From contig NC_134649.1 in the NCBI RefSeq assembly GCF_030463565.1, positions 5,219,501 to 5,283,500 on the forward strand: a stretch of DNA of 64,000 nt, in the 5' to 3' direction. The notes below the pieces were generated by a model. It was given only the letters and a program-made list of their open reading frames with translations, was not told the origin of the DNA and did no database searches. The stretch is from Pelecanus crispus. Taxonomy: Eukaryota; Chordata; Aves; Pelecaniformes; Pelecanidae. Both the position numbers and the translations under genes were made by a program. Position 1 is the stretch's first letter. Each line of letters opens with the position of its first letter. Below are positions 39,201 to 46,325 of the stretch, piece by piece.

Positions 39201-42200
39201 ACACCTGGGGCGTGGGAGCTGCCTTGACCAGTTCTGCACGTAGATGAGATATCTTGTACCTACAAAAAGAGGTAGGAGGGCAAGTATAAACCAGAAATGG
39301 GGGGAGCATTTATATATATTTATATGGATTGTGAACTGCAACGTCTTCTTCATAGTGGAAGGGAGCAGAAGCAAGTGAATTTGGCACTAAAATATATAAT
39401 AAAAATCTGCTTTTTAAATTATATTCTCCACTCTGGTGCTCAGCTCCCTGGGCATCACTTTCCTTTACACTGAATGTGCTGAACAGGCTTTATTTCATCC
39501 ATCTTCTGTGGAAAATCAACCCACTATGAAAATAGTTTTTGAAACAGTGTGTAATACATTTATTATATCCGGTTTACATATGGAATCTACTTGTGTATTT
39601 CTTGTGCATGTATTGTCCCGGTACTGTGCATATTATGCACCCAGGGAAATTCCAAGGGAGAGTACAGGACAGATAATGCCTGCTAAAGCTAGGGGAGAGT
39701 TTCCCTGGTTTTGCTTTGTCCTAAAGGCAGCGTCACTCCTGCATAGCTGTTTGATAGCTGGTGAGGAAATAACAAGAGAATTTTCCAGGGCTTCATGCTA
39801 TCTGCTAGTAGTAGATAAAGCAGAAACATTTTCTGAGTGCAGAAATCCTTTATCATCTGACCTAGTGTGCTGCTCACCATACGTGTACAAAGAAGCTTGT
39901 GTTTGCAGAGTTGTGGTATAGGGACACGGAGACGAAAATGATGTGGCATGGAATGGAAACCACTGGAGCTGTATGTTTACCTGTTCCATACGTGCACGGT
40001 CATTTAGATCTTTAGTAGGTCAGGTGGGAATGTAGTGCTTCATTCCTACTTGCTCTGTTACGCGGAAAGCAAAACACAATGTAATTCAATATTGTCAGCT
40101 CCAGTCTGGATCTATGGCAACAACCATGAAAATAAACAAGTCTTATTCTGCTCTCATTTCTTAGATCCCTGTTGACATTTGCAATGCTATGTTTTGGAAC
40201 GAAGTTGAGAAGAAAAATCGAAAATTGTACTCATATTACATTCACCCCCCCAACCCCCCCCCAGTACTCAGGATTGAATACTATTAATGTTGTAAGAATT
40301 CTGCAATCATAGATATTCCAAAAAAGGTTTCTATAGCCCTGTGGTCAGAATTTTAAATTTTGCAAGGTTATGTGGCTGCATCTAGTGGCAGTACAGATAA
40401 ACTGCAGCACTCTGTTTACTGCAACTGATACTTCAGTTTGGATGTGCACAGATACATAGACATATATACACACACATATTTCTGCCTGCAGGTGTGCATA
40501 TATCTATAAAAATAAAGCTCTTCAGCATGTTGTCACACATACCTGCAGTCATTCATTCTGAATTAAGTCTTCTTATTTGAAAAACTGAGAGATTTATTTA
40601 CAGCAAATAGTCTCAGTAACAAGAACAGAGTGACATTTCTCTTCTGGGACTGATTGCAGGAACAGAAATCATTTAACATGATTTGCACCTAGTTGCTAAA
40701 TCTACCAGGTGGTGAAATGACCTGTTTTGAAGTAGTTCAGTAATATATAAAAAGCATATATATATAAGTAGACTGAGCAAGAATTAAAATCAAGTGATTG
40801 CTTATAATCCTTTATCTGAATTGATCAAAGTATCTGCATTTTCTGAAAGGGAGGAAGGGATATGAGTTATTTTTTGGTCTAAGAGATGAATGGATTATCT
40901 ATTTAGCAGAACTTTCAAACTAAGAAAGACCCAGAGATATTTCCTTTTTAGTGTAGTTGTTTATCTTAGTCTTTTGTGGTAGTGTCATTGGGCACACTGG
41001 TTTGGTCAATTAACAAAAGAAAGGCAAAAGAGGTTGAAGGCAGCATTCAGGTGGATTTTTCAGGTGTGTTTTCTAAAGGAAAATTACCATGGAAGTCTGC
41101 TAATGTTTTTTCTTTTTTTATCTCTTTCTGGGGCAAAACTATTCTCCCCATTTGTCCAGACTCTGAAGCGGGCTTTCAAACCGCTAAACCCAGGCAATCC
41201 AATGTGGACCAGATGAGTAAGGTACAGTGACTAATTTGCTATTTTATGACTTTCTTTTTCATTAGTGTCCTTTTCCCTTTTTAGCGAAGTAGTGAGGTTT
41301 AAATATGAGAGACCATGACAGACAACTATGGGTGTTTTTTTACTACTGACCCATAGGTTTATGTATGTAATCATAGCTATATAATATATATACATACACA
41401 TATAATTGATTCATGTAGCTAATTTGTATAGCTATAGTAGTTTGAGAGGCTAGAGTATAGGAAGGTTTTCGCTAAATGTTTTAGTTTGATCCTTACTGAG
41501 ATAAGGGAACTGTAACCAAGCTGGCATACAGCAAATTCCAAGGTTTGCGTATGCAATGGCTTTCTGAACTGAACTGTGATTTTTTCACGTGCCTATACAG
41601 GGGCTTGAGTGCGGCACCTTTAGAATGAGTAAGCCAAGCTTTTTACAGTCCTAATTACTTTATCCCACTACTGAGCTGCAGATCTGACTGTGCTTAGCTT
41701 TTTGCAGGATGGAGGGCTAAAACAGGCTGAGAGGTTTGAACGAAGCCTAAACCTAGTTAGGGGTACATGTATCTGAGACAACAAATCACAGTAATGAAGA
41801 TTTTTCAAGTAATAAAAAAAAAGGAGAGACGAGTGGAAGCAAACCAAAGAGCTGTAGGGGTTGTTTCCCCACTACATTTTGGTTGCCACACAATTAAATC
41901 AGTTTGTTTTCTTCAGACATGGGTCTCCTGGGGCAGCTGTGACAGCACTGGCCCCTGCGGTGCACGCTCTTGCGTTATGTGCTGTGGTCATGCCTTCAGA
42001 GCCCACCCAGCCAGATCAAGGCTCTGTGCACTCCCAGTTTTCTTTATGCTGACACTTCTGGGAACTCAGGCAGAGCAGCAGGAATGAAGCTGTTCTATAC
42101 AAACAATGCAGCTAAGTTTCTTGCCTTGCATATTTATGGTGGCCTTGGTTGACAGAGGCATTTTATATTAGGATCAAGTCACTGTTTATGTTGTTTGTGT

Positions 42201-42460
42201 ATAATTTGGTGTTCCCTCTGTCTTGGTTCTAATTTCAGGGCGTTGAACACATTCCTGGTGTTGGGAAAGTGGTAGGAGATGCCACAGAAAAAAAAGATGA
42301 CACAGCAGAAGCAGGGACTCTAAACTCACAGGGTCCTGAAGAAGAGGACTTAGAACAAGGTGCAGGCAATACTCAGCAATGCAAAGGATTCAGAAAAAGA
42401 GCAGGCCCTGGGGGCTTAGTTGGAGACAATGCCACCAAACAATTCAGAATTATACCATAA
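2711..42460 (+). CDS. FAM169B: FAM169B-like gene, nine coding exons, about 374 aa (whole-gene entry)
   Basis: The coding segments are 2711-2744, 15747-15880, 18698-18797, 26434-26519, 27621-27795, 35373-35555, 37961-38089, 41160-41221 and 42239-42460. They total 1125 nt (374 codons plus TAA). All eight introns are GT-AG and the phases match at each junction. The product aligns by eye with the FAM169 family: an N-terminal VDxL segment, FVPLY near residue 66, the Trp-Trp pair with VEDVVKT near 99-108, FGERIVLFVLN near 122, AKILWRNGEA near 159, PVLDTIFVRRKYR near 191, and LWEVE near 253. FAM169A is far longer, with a long acidic C-terminal tail, so member B fits better. The motif R203-x-x-G206-x-G208 matches the GNAT acetyl-CoA pyrophosphate loop. 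Function is essentially uncharacterised; an acyltransferase role is inferred. The start codon is the least certain part, because exon 1 is supported only by phase, CpG island and Kozak context. Confidence 0.85.
3205..3270 (-). repeat. CR1 LINE fragment
   Basis: The stretch tccagtccgacccccctgca, followed by a GGGGCCAACCAGAGC-like segment, resembles the reverse complement of the CR1 3' region (xTCCAACCCCCCTGCTCxAAGCAGGGCCAxxTAGAGC). It sits at the edge of the CpG island. It is short and diverged, so it could be coincidental. Confidence 0.5.
12450..12960. promoter_or_regulatory. GC-rich, possibly regulatory intronic block
   Basis: In the middle of an AT-rich intron this block has several CpGs (agcgcgaatg, aagcgctcgctggg) and a CCCT tandem tract. 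Its composition resembles a small promoter or conserved enhancer. No reliable exon can be built: the cgcag|ATG after the CCCT tract opens only a 43-codon frame ending in TAG at 12957. Regulatory status is inference. Confidence 0.3.
12801..12821 (-). repeat. (CCCT)n tract, G-quadruplex-forming on the minus strand
   Basis: Read on the minus strand this is five GGG runs separated by single A residues, a canonical short-loop G-quadruplex pattern. The G-rich strand is the template strand for FAM169B transcription. Confidence 0.75.
13999..14036. repeat. Adjacent AT-rich palindrome and hairpin
   Basis: A perfect 16-bp palindrome, AATTTACTAGTAAATT (13999-14014), is followed directly by a 9-bp inverted repeat, ACTTCAGTA/TACTGAAGT, with a 3-nt loop (14016-14036). 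Both can extrude as small cruciforms. No terminal-repeat structure or target-site duplication is obvious. Confidence 0.7.
15085..15165 (-). mobile_element. CR1 LINE 3' end (avian type)
   Basis: The segment starts with gatagaatcatagaatag and continues with GTTTAGGTTGGAAAAGACC, TTTAAGATCATCCAGTCC and AACCATTAACC. This is the reverse complement of the classic CR1 3' end with its ATTCTATG terminal repeats. It is 5'-truncated to about 80 bp and inert. It is the best lineage marker in the window, pointing to a bird or another sauropsid. Confidence 0.92.
15747..15880 (+). CDS. FAM169B: FAM169B exon 2 (residues 12-56)
   Basis: The acceptor is ctacag|gt after a pyrimidine-rich run (ttttattttaactacag) and the donor is gag|gtagta. 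The exon completes Gly12 and adds 44 codons. It starts with CLYLVDTLAGDPEVLQ and continues with AETYYEKLL, matching the N-terminal VDxL...AExYLxxL pattern I recall in FAM169A. The rest of the exon (SSSTPDVFSVPGGEE) is a polar linker. It ends in phase 0. No transmembrane segment or signal peptide is apparent, which fits an intracellular protein. Confidence 0.85.
16673..16686 (-). promoter_or_regulatory. Candidate CTCF core motif
   Basis: On the minus strand the sequence reads CCACTAGAGGGCAT, which matches 13 of 14 positions of the CTCF core CCASYAGRKGGCRS. One motif without conservation or binding data is weak evidence. Confidence 0.4.
18125..18350 (+). repeat. Ancient MIR-like (CORE-SINE) remnant
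   Basis: The stretch gatcttagctttgccttcaa, a diverged CCTTGTGCCAATTATCTACC segment and ccctgtgcctcacagataaa parallel the MIR block (xATCCCAGCTCTGCC ... GTGACCTTGGGCAA ... CTCTGTGCCTCAGTTT). A downstream TTTGCAAAxCAC ... GCTGxxxGAAGTGCAAG part resembles the tail of L2/MIR-type elements. It is highly diverged. Confidence 0.55.
18698..18797 (+). CDS. FAM169B: FAM169B exon 3 (residues 57-89)
   Basis: The acceptor is tttttag|gtt and the donor is acag|gttaga, a weaker donor than the others. The exon encodes 33 codons with VKLEDSCVCFVPLYRNN followed by a hydrophobic strand (KILLL) and a charged turn (TDPKDKET). The FVPLY segment corresponds to the family's conserved GFVPLYGG region. The exon enters in phase 0 and leaves in phase 1. 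Skipping it would shift the frame, because 100 nt is not a multiple of three, so a constitutive exon is expected. Confidence 0.88.
23218..23255 (-). repeat. MIR-like fragment
   Basis: ttattccattttaaagatag followed by GGAACTG resembles the reverse complement of MIR (CCCATTTTACAGATGGGGAAACTG). It is short, so it remains a suggestion. Confidence 0.45.
24057..24102. repeat. Two identical 16-bp perfect palindromes spaced 30 bp
   Basis: TCTTGCAATTGCAAGA occurs at 24057-24072 and again at 24087-24102, and each copy is its own reverse complement. The shared unit extends to AGTCTTGCAATTGCAAGATC. Each copy contains two inverted TTGCAAT half-sites like those bound by C/EBP-family bZIP dimers. The 30-bp period is close to three helical turns. 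Confidence 0.85.
24650..24705. repeat. Possible old sauropsid interspersed repeat
   Basis: gtgccaaacctctgtgcagc followed by TCCCATTAAAGTCAGCATTTGGCC resembles a common interspersed pattern in reptile and bird genomes with a CCCATTGAAGTCAATGG core next to TTTGGCCC. I match this from memory; similar fragments appear near 8330-8375 and 9100-9170. Family is not named with certainty. Confidence 0.35.
26434..26519 (+). CDS. FAM169B: FAM169B exon 4 (residues 90-118), conserved WW segment
   Basis: A strong polypyrimidine tract precedes the acceptor tttttgtag|tt, and the donor is ttg|gtaagg. The exon completes Val90 and adds 28 codons beginning LAVYLNQRWWPVEDVVKTAD. This matches the FAM169A segment with a Trp-Trp pair followed by an acidic turn and VKT, making it one of the family's clearest diagnostic blocks. 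Intron 4, which follows, is only 1.1 kb. Confidence 0.92.
26520..27620 (+). other. FAM169B: FAM169B intron 4 (1.1 kb)
   Basis: A short AT-rich intron with pyrimidine-rich 3' end before exon 5. I see nothing else of note beyond a T11 run near 26910. Confidence 0.75.
27621..27795 (+). CDS. FAM169B: FAM169B exon 5 (residues 119-177)
   Basis: The acceptor is ttctctaag|gtccag (an AAG-type acceptor, slightly weaker than CAG) and the donor is aag|gtaagg. The 58 codons contain FGERIVLFVLNYIVFGM, a polar loop (EGSSDND), then FFLPHSATECAKILWRNGEA and VAFYSVKMKG. FGERIVLFVLN and AKILW-GEA-FYSVK are strongly reminiscent of FAM169A. In a GNAT-like reading, AFYSVK would be a core beta strand leading toward the acetyl-CoA motif in the next exon (inference). 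Confidence 0.93.
28035..28335 (+). mobile_element. Degenerate CR1/L3-type LINE, ORF2 C-terminal remnant
   Basis: Several blocks follow the order seen near the 3' end of CR1/L3 ORF2: AAGTAGAAGGTCGTACATCT (family: AAGGTCxTxCATCTxGG), then gaggactgcatcttggaaag, then CAATATCCTTGGATGCATAA (family: ATCCTGGGATGCATxAACAG), then tcctggaatgctttgtccag with TTATGGTACTCCCAGTTTAAA (family: CTGGAGTACTGxGTCCAGTTCTGG). The reading frame is broken and the copy is non-functional. It shares the gene's orientation. Confidence 0.72.
29549..29579. repeat. T-rich low-complexity runs
   Basis: Two T tracts are separated by AACTTTTC. This may be reverse-transcribed poly(A) in antisense orientation or simple slippage; no adjacent retroelement body is recognised. 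Confidence 0.6.
35373..35555 (+). CDS. FAM169B: FAM169B exon 6 (residues 177-238), GNAT motif A
   Basis: The acceptor is gctttcag|gg and the donor is caag|gtaaat, with phase 1 at both ends (183 nt). The exon encodes a beta strand, LPVLDTIFVRRKYR, followed by R203-R204-G205-G206-L207-G208 and a helix, IKMLRDFCQSF. Strand, then R/Q-x-x-G-x-G/A, then helix is the hallmark acetyl-CoA binding motif A of GNAT N-acetyltransferases. EDALGISCPISAAMYQ closes the exon and matches the FAM169A region ending in SSLMYT. Because the exon is symmetrical (183 nt), skipping it would delete the motif while keeping the frame. Confidence 0.94.
35556..37960 (+). other. FAM169B: FAM169B intron 6 (2.4 kb)
   Basis: AT-rich non-coding DNA. 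The only pattern noted is a 12-bp palindrome GTTAACGTTAAC at 36522-36533, which contains HNF1-like half-sites. No repeat family is recognised. Confidence 0.75.
37961..38089 (+). CDS. FAM169B: FAM169B exon 7 (residues 238-281)
   Basis: The acceptor is ctattcag|tt and the donor is ggaa|gtgagt. The 42 whole codons include CQKFLQTYPEEQKRLWEVEA, then PGDWSQRANIWLKIQ. The YP-x4-LWEVE-x-G-x-W pattern parallels FAM169A. This is the end of the conserved globular region; what follows diverges from member A. Phase is 1 at both ends, so this 129-nt exon can also be skipped in frame. Confidence 0.92.
38090..41159 (+). other. FAM169B: FAM169B intron 7 (3.1 kb)
   Basis: Non-coding. It contains a 188-codon open frame at 38468-39034 with no homology I can name, a C7AAC9 tract at 40245-40262, and AT/CA-rich simple sequence at 40450-40520. 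Exons 7 and 8 join in phase without the open frame. Confidence 0.72.
40245..40262. repeat. Poly-C tract (C7-AA-C9)
   Basis: Low-complexity run, G-rich on the minus strand. It is a likely length-variable site and could form G-quadruplex or i-motif structure. Confidence 0.8.
41160..41221 (+). CDS. FAM169B: FAM169B exon 8 (residues 281-301), short polar exon
   Basis: This 62-nt exon follows a good pyrimidine tract and acceptor (tttgtccag|ac) and ends with aag|gtacag. It completes Asn281 and adds 20 codons (SEAGFQTAKPRQSNVDQMSK), entering in phase 1 and leaving in phase 0, exactly what exon 9 needs. The residues are polar and look disordered. I have no family match for this piece. Support comes from splice signals and phase, so it is less certain than exons 3-7. 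Confidence 0.72.
41222..42238 (+). other. FAM169B: FAM169B intron 8 (1.0 kb)
   Basis: Short intron with TA-rich simple sequence near 41375-41410. A 106-codon open frame at 41767-42087 looks fortuitous. Confidence 0.7.
42239..42460 (+). CDS. FAM169B: FAM169B exon 9 (residues 302-374) and stop codon
   Basis: The acceptor is aatttcag|ggc. The frame runs 73 codons to TAA at 42458. The tail is low-complexity and hydrophilic: a Gly/Val-rich start (GVEHIPGVGKVVGD), an acidic stretch (GPEEEDLEQG), then a basic patch (KGFRKR). It looks disordered and shows no catalytic motif. A poly(A) signal lies 146 nt past the stop, consistent with a short 3' UTR. The short tail separates this gene from FAM169A, whose acidic C-terminus is several hundred residues long. 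Confidence 0.8.
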   Translation, partial: GVEHIPGVGKVVGDATEKKDDTAEAGTLNSQGPEEEDLEQGAGNTQQCKGFRKRAGPGGLVGDNATKQFRIIP

Positions 42461-42635
42461 CTGCACTTTCAAAAATCAGCAAAATCTCAGTGTGGTCTTA
42501 AAAATTGTAATTGACTGTTCATAATTTGTATCACTGGAGAGATTTCTTCAGGTAAGAGATAATTTTTTTGCAAGACACATGTTCTCCATCTTGTGTTTTG
42601 TTTTAAATAAAGCTTTTGTTTGCTAGTTGTCCTTT
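42461..42635 (+). other. FAM169B: FAM169B 3' UTR (predicted)
   Basis: The AT-rich sequence after the stop runs to a T-rich/GT-rich element (gctagttgtcctttttc) just past the AATAAA. The cleavage position is estimated at about 42625-42635. No other gene signal is seen here. Confidence 0.65.
42606..42611 (+). terminator. Canonical poly(A) signal AATAAA
   Basis: AATAAA is followed 15-30 nt later by a GT/T-rich downstream element. It is the first canonical hexamer after the predicted stop codon and gives a 3' UTR of about 170 nt. Confidence 0.75.
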
Positions 42636-42639
42636 TTCT

Positions 42640-45600
42640 TCTCACCAAGTAATTAAGTAGTAGTTGAGCCTAGTTATTTCCTTGCTCTGAACAGGTTTTA
42701 TGGGATTGCGTGAGATGTCCAAAAGGGAATAAGTGGAGGGCTTGTAGATACTGATGTAAGAAGATACGTCTATGGAAACCACATCCTGCATTATGGAAGA
42801 GATACTGCAACACACGTTGGTACCAGAAAGACAGCTGTAACCTTCCTTTCAAAGAGAACGATTGATCTTGAATTGCTTTCATTTGAGCTTTTCTAGCAGA
42901 AAAATCTGCCTTAAACCCTGTGGTGAACAGGATGGTATACAAACTCCGTTAATGCAGGAAAAGTTTGATACAGAGAAGAAGAATCAGCAAGCTACAGGCC
43001 TTAAACCACCTTTCAATTCAGGCACTGTGATCATGCCATGTGTAAGTTCAGGGTGTAGAACTTTGTGTAGATTACATATGGCATGTTTTATTTCCTGTAG
43101 GCTCTTTCCTAATGTTTTGTGTTTAATTAACTTGGGAGTATAATGTATTTCGCTCATGTTATGGCTTGGTAAAGAAATTTTGTTCTTTTACCACAAGCTG
43201 GTTCTGTATTAGAATTTTTTTTTTTTTTAGTGGGGAATTTCTAAAGCTTGAATGTTGTATTAATGATTACAGGTGAAACTCTTAAGGATCAGACCTTTAG
43301 TCCAGTGGCAGAGAAGGCTTTGCAAAGAGGTAGGCTCAGTGGCGAACAGCAGTAGGACCTTGATGAACCTGAATAGATCCAGCAGCCTGTAATTCTTAAG
43401 TGGGTACCTTGGAAGAGGGAGAAGTAGCTATTTCTTTCCAGAAACTAATCCAGCATTTCCAGGGAGACAGTTCTGTAGGCAGGCATTGTAGGTACTCTGT
43501 AGGGATATATATTTTTTCCCCCTGTACAGCATAATTGCTCACACATAGCCCTGTCACCCTGTTTTTGTTTAAGGTCGTGATTTAACATAGCATTTATTCA
43601 TGTATCCAAGTAACTCCTCCCTTGTTGAGCTGCTCAGTAAACCATATGCCTGAGACACATCGAAATCAGACCTTTCTAGGCATCTCTCTAAAAAAAAAAA
43701 AAAAGAAAAGCGCTATAATTGGAACTTAAGTTTTTGCCAAGAGAATTAAAACATTGAATTGTGTGCCAGCCTTAATCATGTTGCTATGGTTCTCTTGTCT
43801 CAAAGAGAATGCATTTAGGACTAACTTTATAATCAGTTGATCTTCAGGTTGTTGATTCATCAAGTTGCAAAGGGCATGCTGTAAAGACTGCTAGAACCTG
43901 TGTGTCCTCCTGTGCAGCAGCCTACATTCTTACTTAATGTATGGTTAAATACATACTTTTTTTTTTTTTAAATACAATATTTGTGAAGAGTTGCAATACC
44001 AGTTGCTCTGAAATATGATAGAAAATTCTCTCTCTCCTCATGAAAGCTGATTCTGGAGTTGCAGTAGCCTAGCAAACTAGCCTCATGTCCAGTTTGCACA
44101 TAACAGCCTATGTTATAATTGTCGGTAAGGTAAACTGGAGTTGTTCCAGCAAGTGGTGACTGTTAAGAAGATTAATCTGATTTAAGTCTTTCAAGAAAAT
44201 TTTATCTAAGAGGGACCCATGAAACTCTATGTGAATTTGAATTAGAATAAAGAAGATGGAGAAGGTACTGTGCGTGGAATGTCTAGAGACATAATTTGAT
44301 TAAATGCATTCTATATCTAGGGGCACTTTGAGTCAGAGGAAAACCAGCAGTTTTTCGGTATCCCCAGACTGAATTTCTGTTTCACCTCTCTATTATCCAA
44401 TGATCCACTGGCTTCATTAACAGCCACTTTACTGCCTGTTCTAACAGAAAAGTTGCTTCTCTCCTCTGTGTAAGAATTTTCTTCCTTGATTATGTTTACC
44501 TTTTTGTTTTCTAAGTAACACTTTTTCATCAAAAATGTTCATGATGGCAACTGGACACATATTATAGAAGTCAGCAAAGGTGCATTTGATGAGATGGTGT
44601 TGGCAGATGGCTTGGTACTTTCTAATCAAAGAAAGTGATCACATCATCCTTCTAATCAAAAGTTGTGACAATTAGGGATGTTCTACATTCAGTTCATCTG
44701 CCCTGCCTGGCAAATGAAACACACCGAGCAGAAACAGTAGAATAAGAGGATACAGACATTTGCCCATTATCTATATCCAGTAAAGAACCAGAGCCAGGAG
44801 TTCTAAGGTCCTACTTAACAGTACTAAACTCCTGGGCTACAGGTTGCAGGAAGACACAGGCTTGCTCCATATTATTTCAGAAATGCTGACTTACAGAACA
44901 ATTAGTCTGAATATTGATTTTCTTTCCTTTTTTTTTTTTTTCCCCCTTGTTTTTTATATTAATGCTTAAGGTATCTGATTAACTTAGAAGTTTGGACCTG
45001 CAACTCATTCTTGGCAGTCTGAAGTGCTTCTTAGTGAGATCACACGAATCCTAAGAGGGTCTGAAGCAGAAACAGATCCACTATCTTCACTGTCTTAATA
45101 GAACATAATACGAAAAAAAAAACCCCAAACCGAACAGCACAAACATCTTTGTCTCACAGTGGAAGGCCTTTTATTTAAAAGAAATCTGCATTTACTCAAG
45201 GGTAGGATGGTTTCAGAGTGCTGGAAAAGTTGGCAAAGACTTGAAAGAGCATTCCAATTTTTGGAGTTAAGTTTTCAAAACGTTGGATTTAATCTCTCTC
45301 TGAATCTACACTCTGGTGGTTGTGGCCTGACACGATGGTATTTCTGCTTAGGAGACAAGGAGGTAAGCCTGTGCGTGTGAGAGAGTTGGCAGACCTGCTG
45401 AAAGGAAATTTGTACCTATTGTTCTTATAAGCATAGACACTTAAGTCTGGCCTACAAGTAAGATGTTAGACATCAACATTAGTGTTAGCAGTGATCTGAG
45501 CGTGTGTGTGCCAACTAAATAAAGTATTTGAATTGCTCTCAAGAAAAGTAAACATATGGATTTTAAGGCTAGAAATTTCATTACGTTAATCTGTCATGAG

Positions 45601-46250
45601 GTTTCACATAATGTAAGCCAGACAATTTCATGCATGGTTGCTGTATCAAAAATCATTGGTTTTGGTTGAAAGAACCCACTTTTTAGAAAGACTGTTTTGA
45701 TTTGACAGTTTTGATTTTCAGTTGTTGGGCAGTGGGAAATCTGCCGCATATGTTGGCAAGTTGTTCTAAAGTTTTGTGTTTACAAGTGCAGCTGATTTTT
45801 TTAGTCTGAATTCATTTTATTTTAGTCTTCTATGATGGATTTTGCTTTTCTGTTTAATGCTGAACTATGGCTCTGGTACTGTCAAGATTCTTTCAATGTG
45901 GGGATGGATACCTTGTGGCCCGTCATGACACCAGTAAACAGTGCTGGTTTTTGGATCTGTCTCTATGAGGCAGGTTTTCCTGACCTTGATTCATTCTTCT
46001 TGTCCTTTCAGAGAGATTTTCAATTTTTCAAATTCCTCTTAGAAGCCTGAACATCATCAGAGACCCAGTTCCAGTTACAATCACACTAACCATTAACGGG
46101 TTAGCATTTTCTGGCTGCTATGACCTGTGGTTGTAAATCATCCCGGGATTCTTTTGTGCTTGTGGGTGTCTTAATGGTGGACATGCACTGTAAAACTTAA
46201 ATGACACGGAAGAATTAAGAGGTATCTATTTTAATGTGTTGTCTTTGATG
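42640..46250. other. Intergenic, downstream of FAM169B
   Basis: AT-rich sequence with A and T runs near 43691, 43960 and 44930. A possible MIR-like fragment lies at 44758-44840 (minus orientation, GAGCCAGGAGTTCTAAGGTC). Short ORFs are not recognised as proteins. Confidence 0.6.
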
Positions 46251-46311
46251 GCCACAATGGCTGCAGCATACTATGGAAAATGTAGTCGATCCAGCGTCAT
46301 CTTTATTATTA

Positions 46312-46325
46312 CCACGAGATGGCAC
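46312..46325 (+). promoter_or_regulatory. Candidate CTCF-like site with nearby YY1-like sequence
   Basis: CCACGAGATGGCAC matches the CTCF core CCASYAGRKGGCRS at 13 of 14 positions. About 60 bp upstream, gatggccacaatggctgc contains GCCATTGT on the reverse strand, a YY1-like site. Evidence is motif-level only. Confidence 0.35.
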
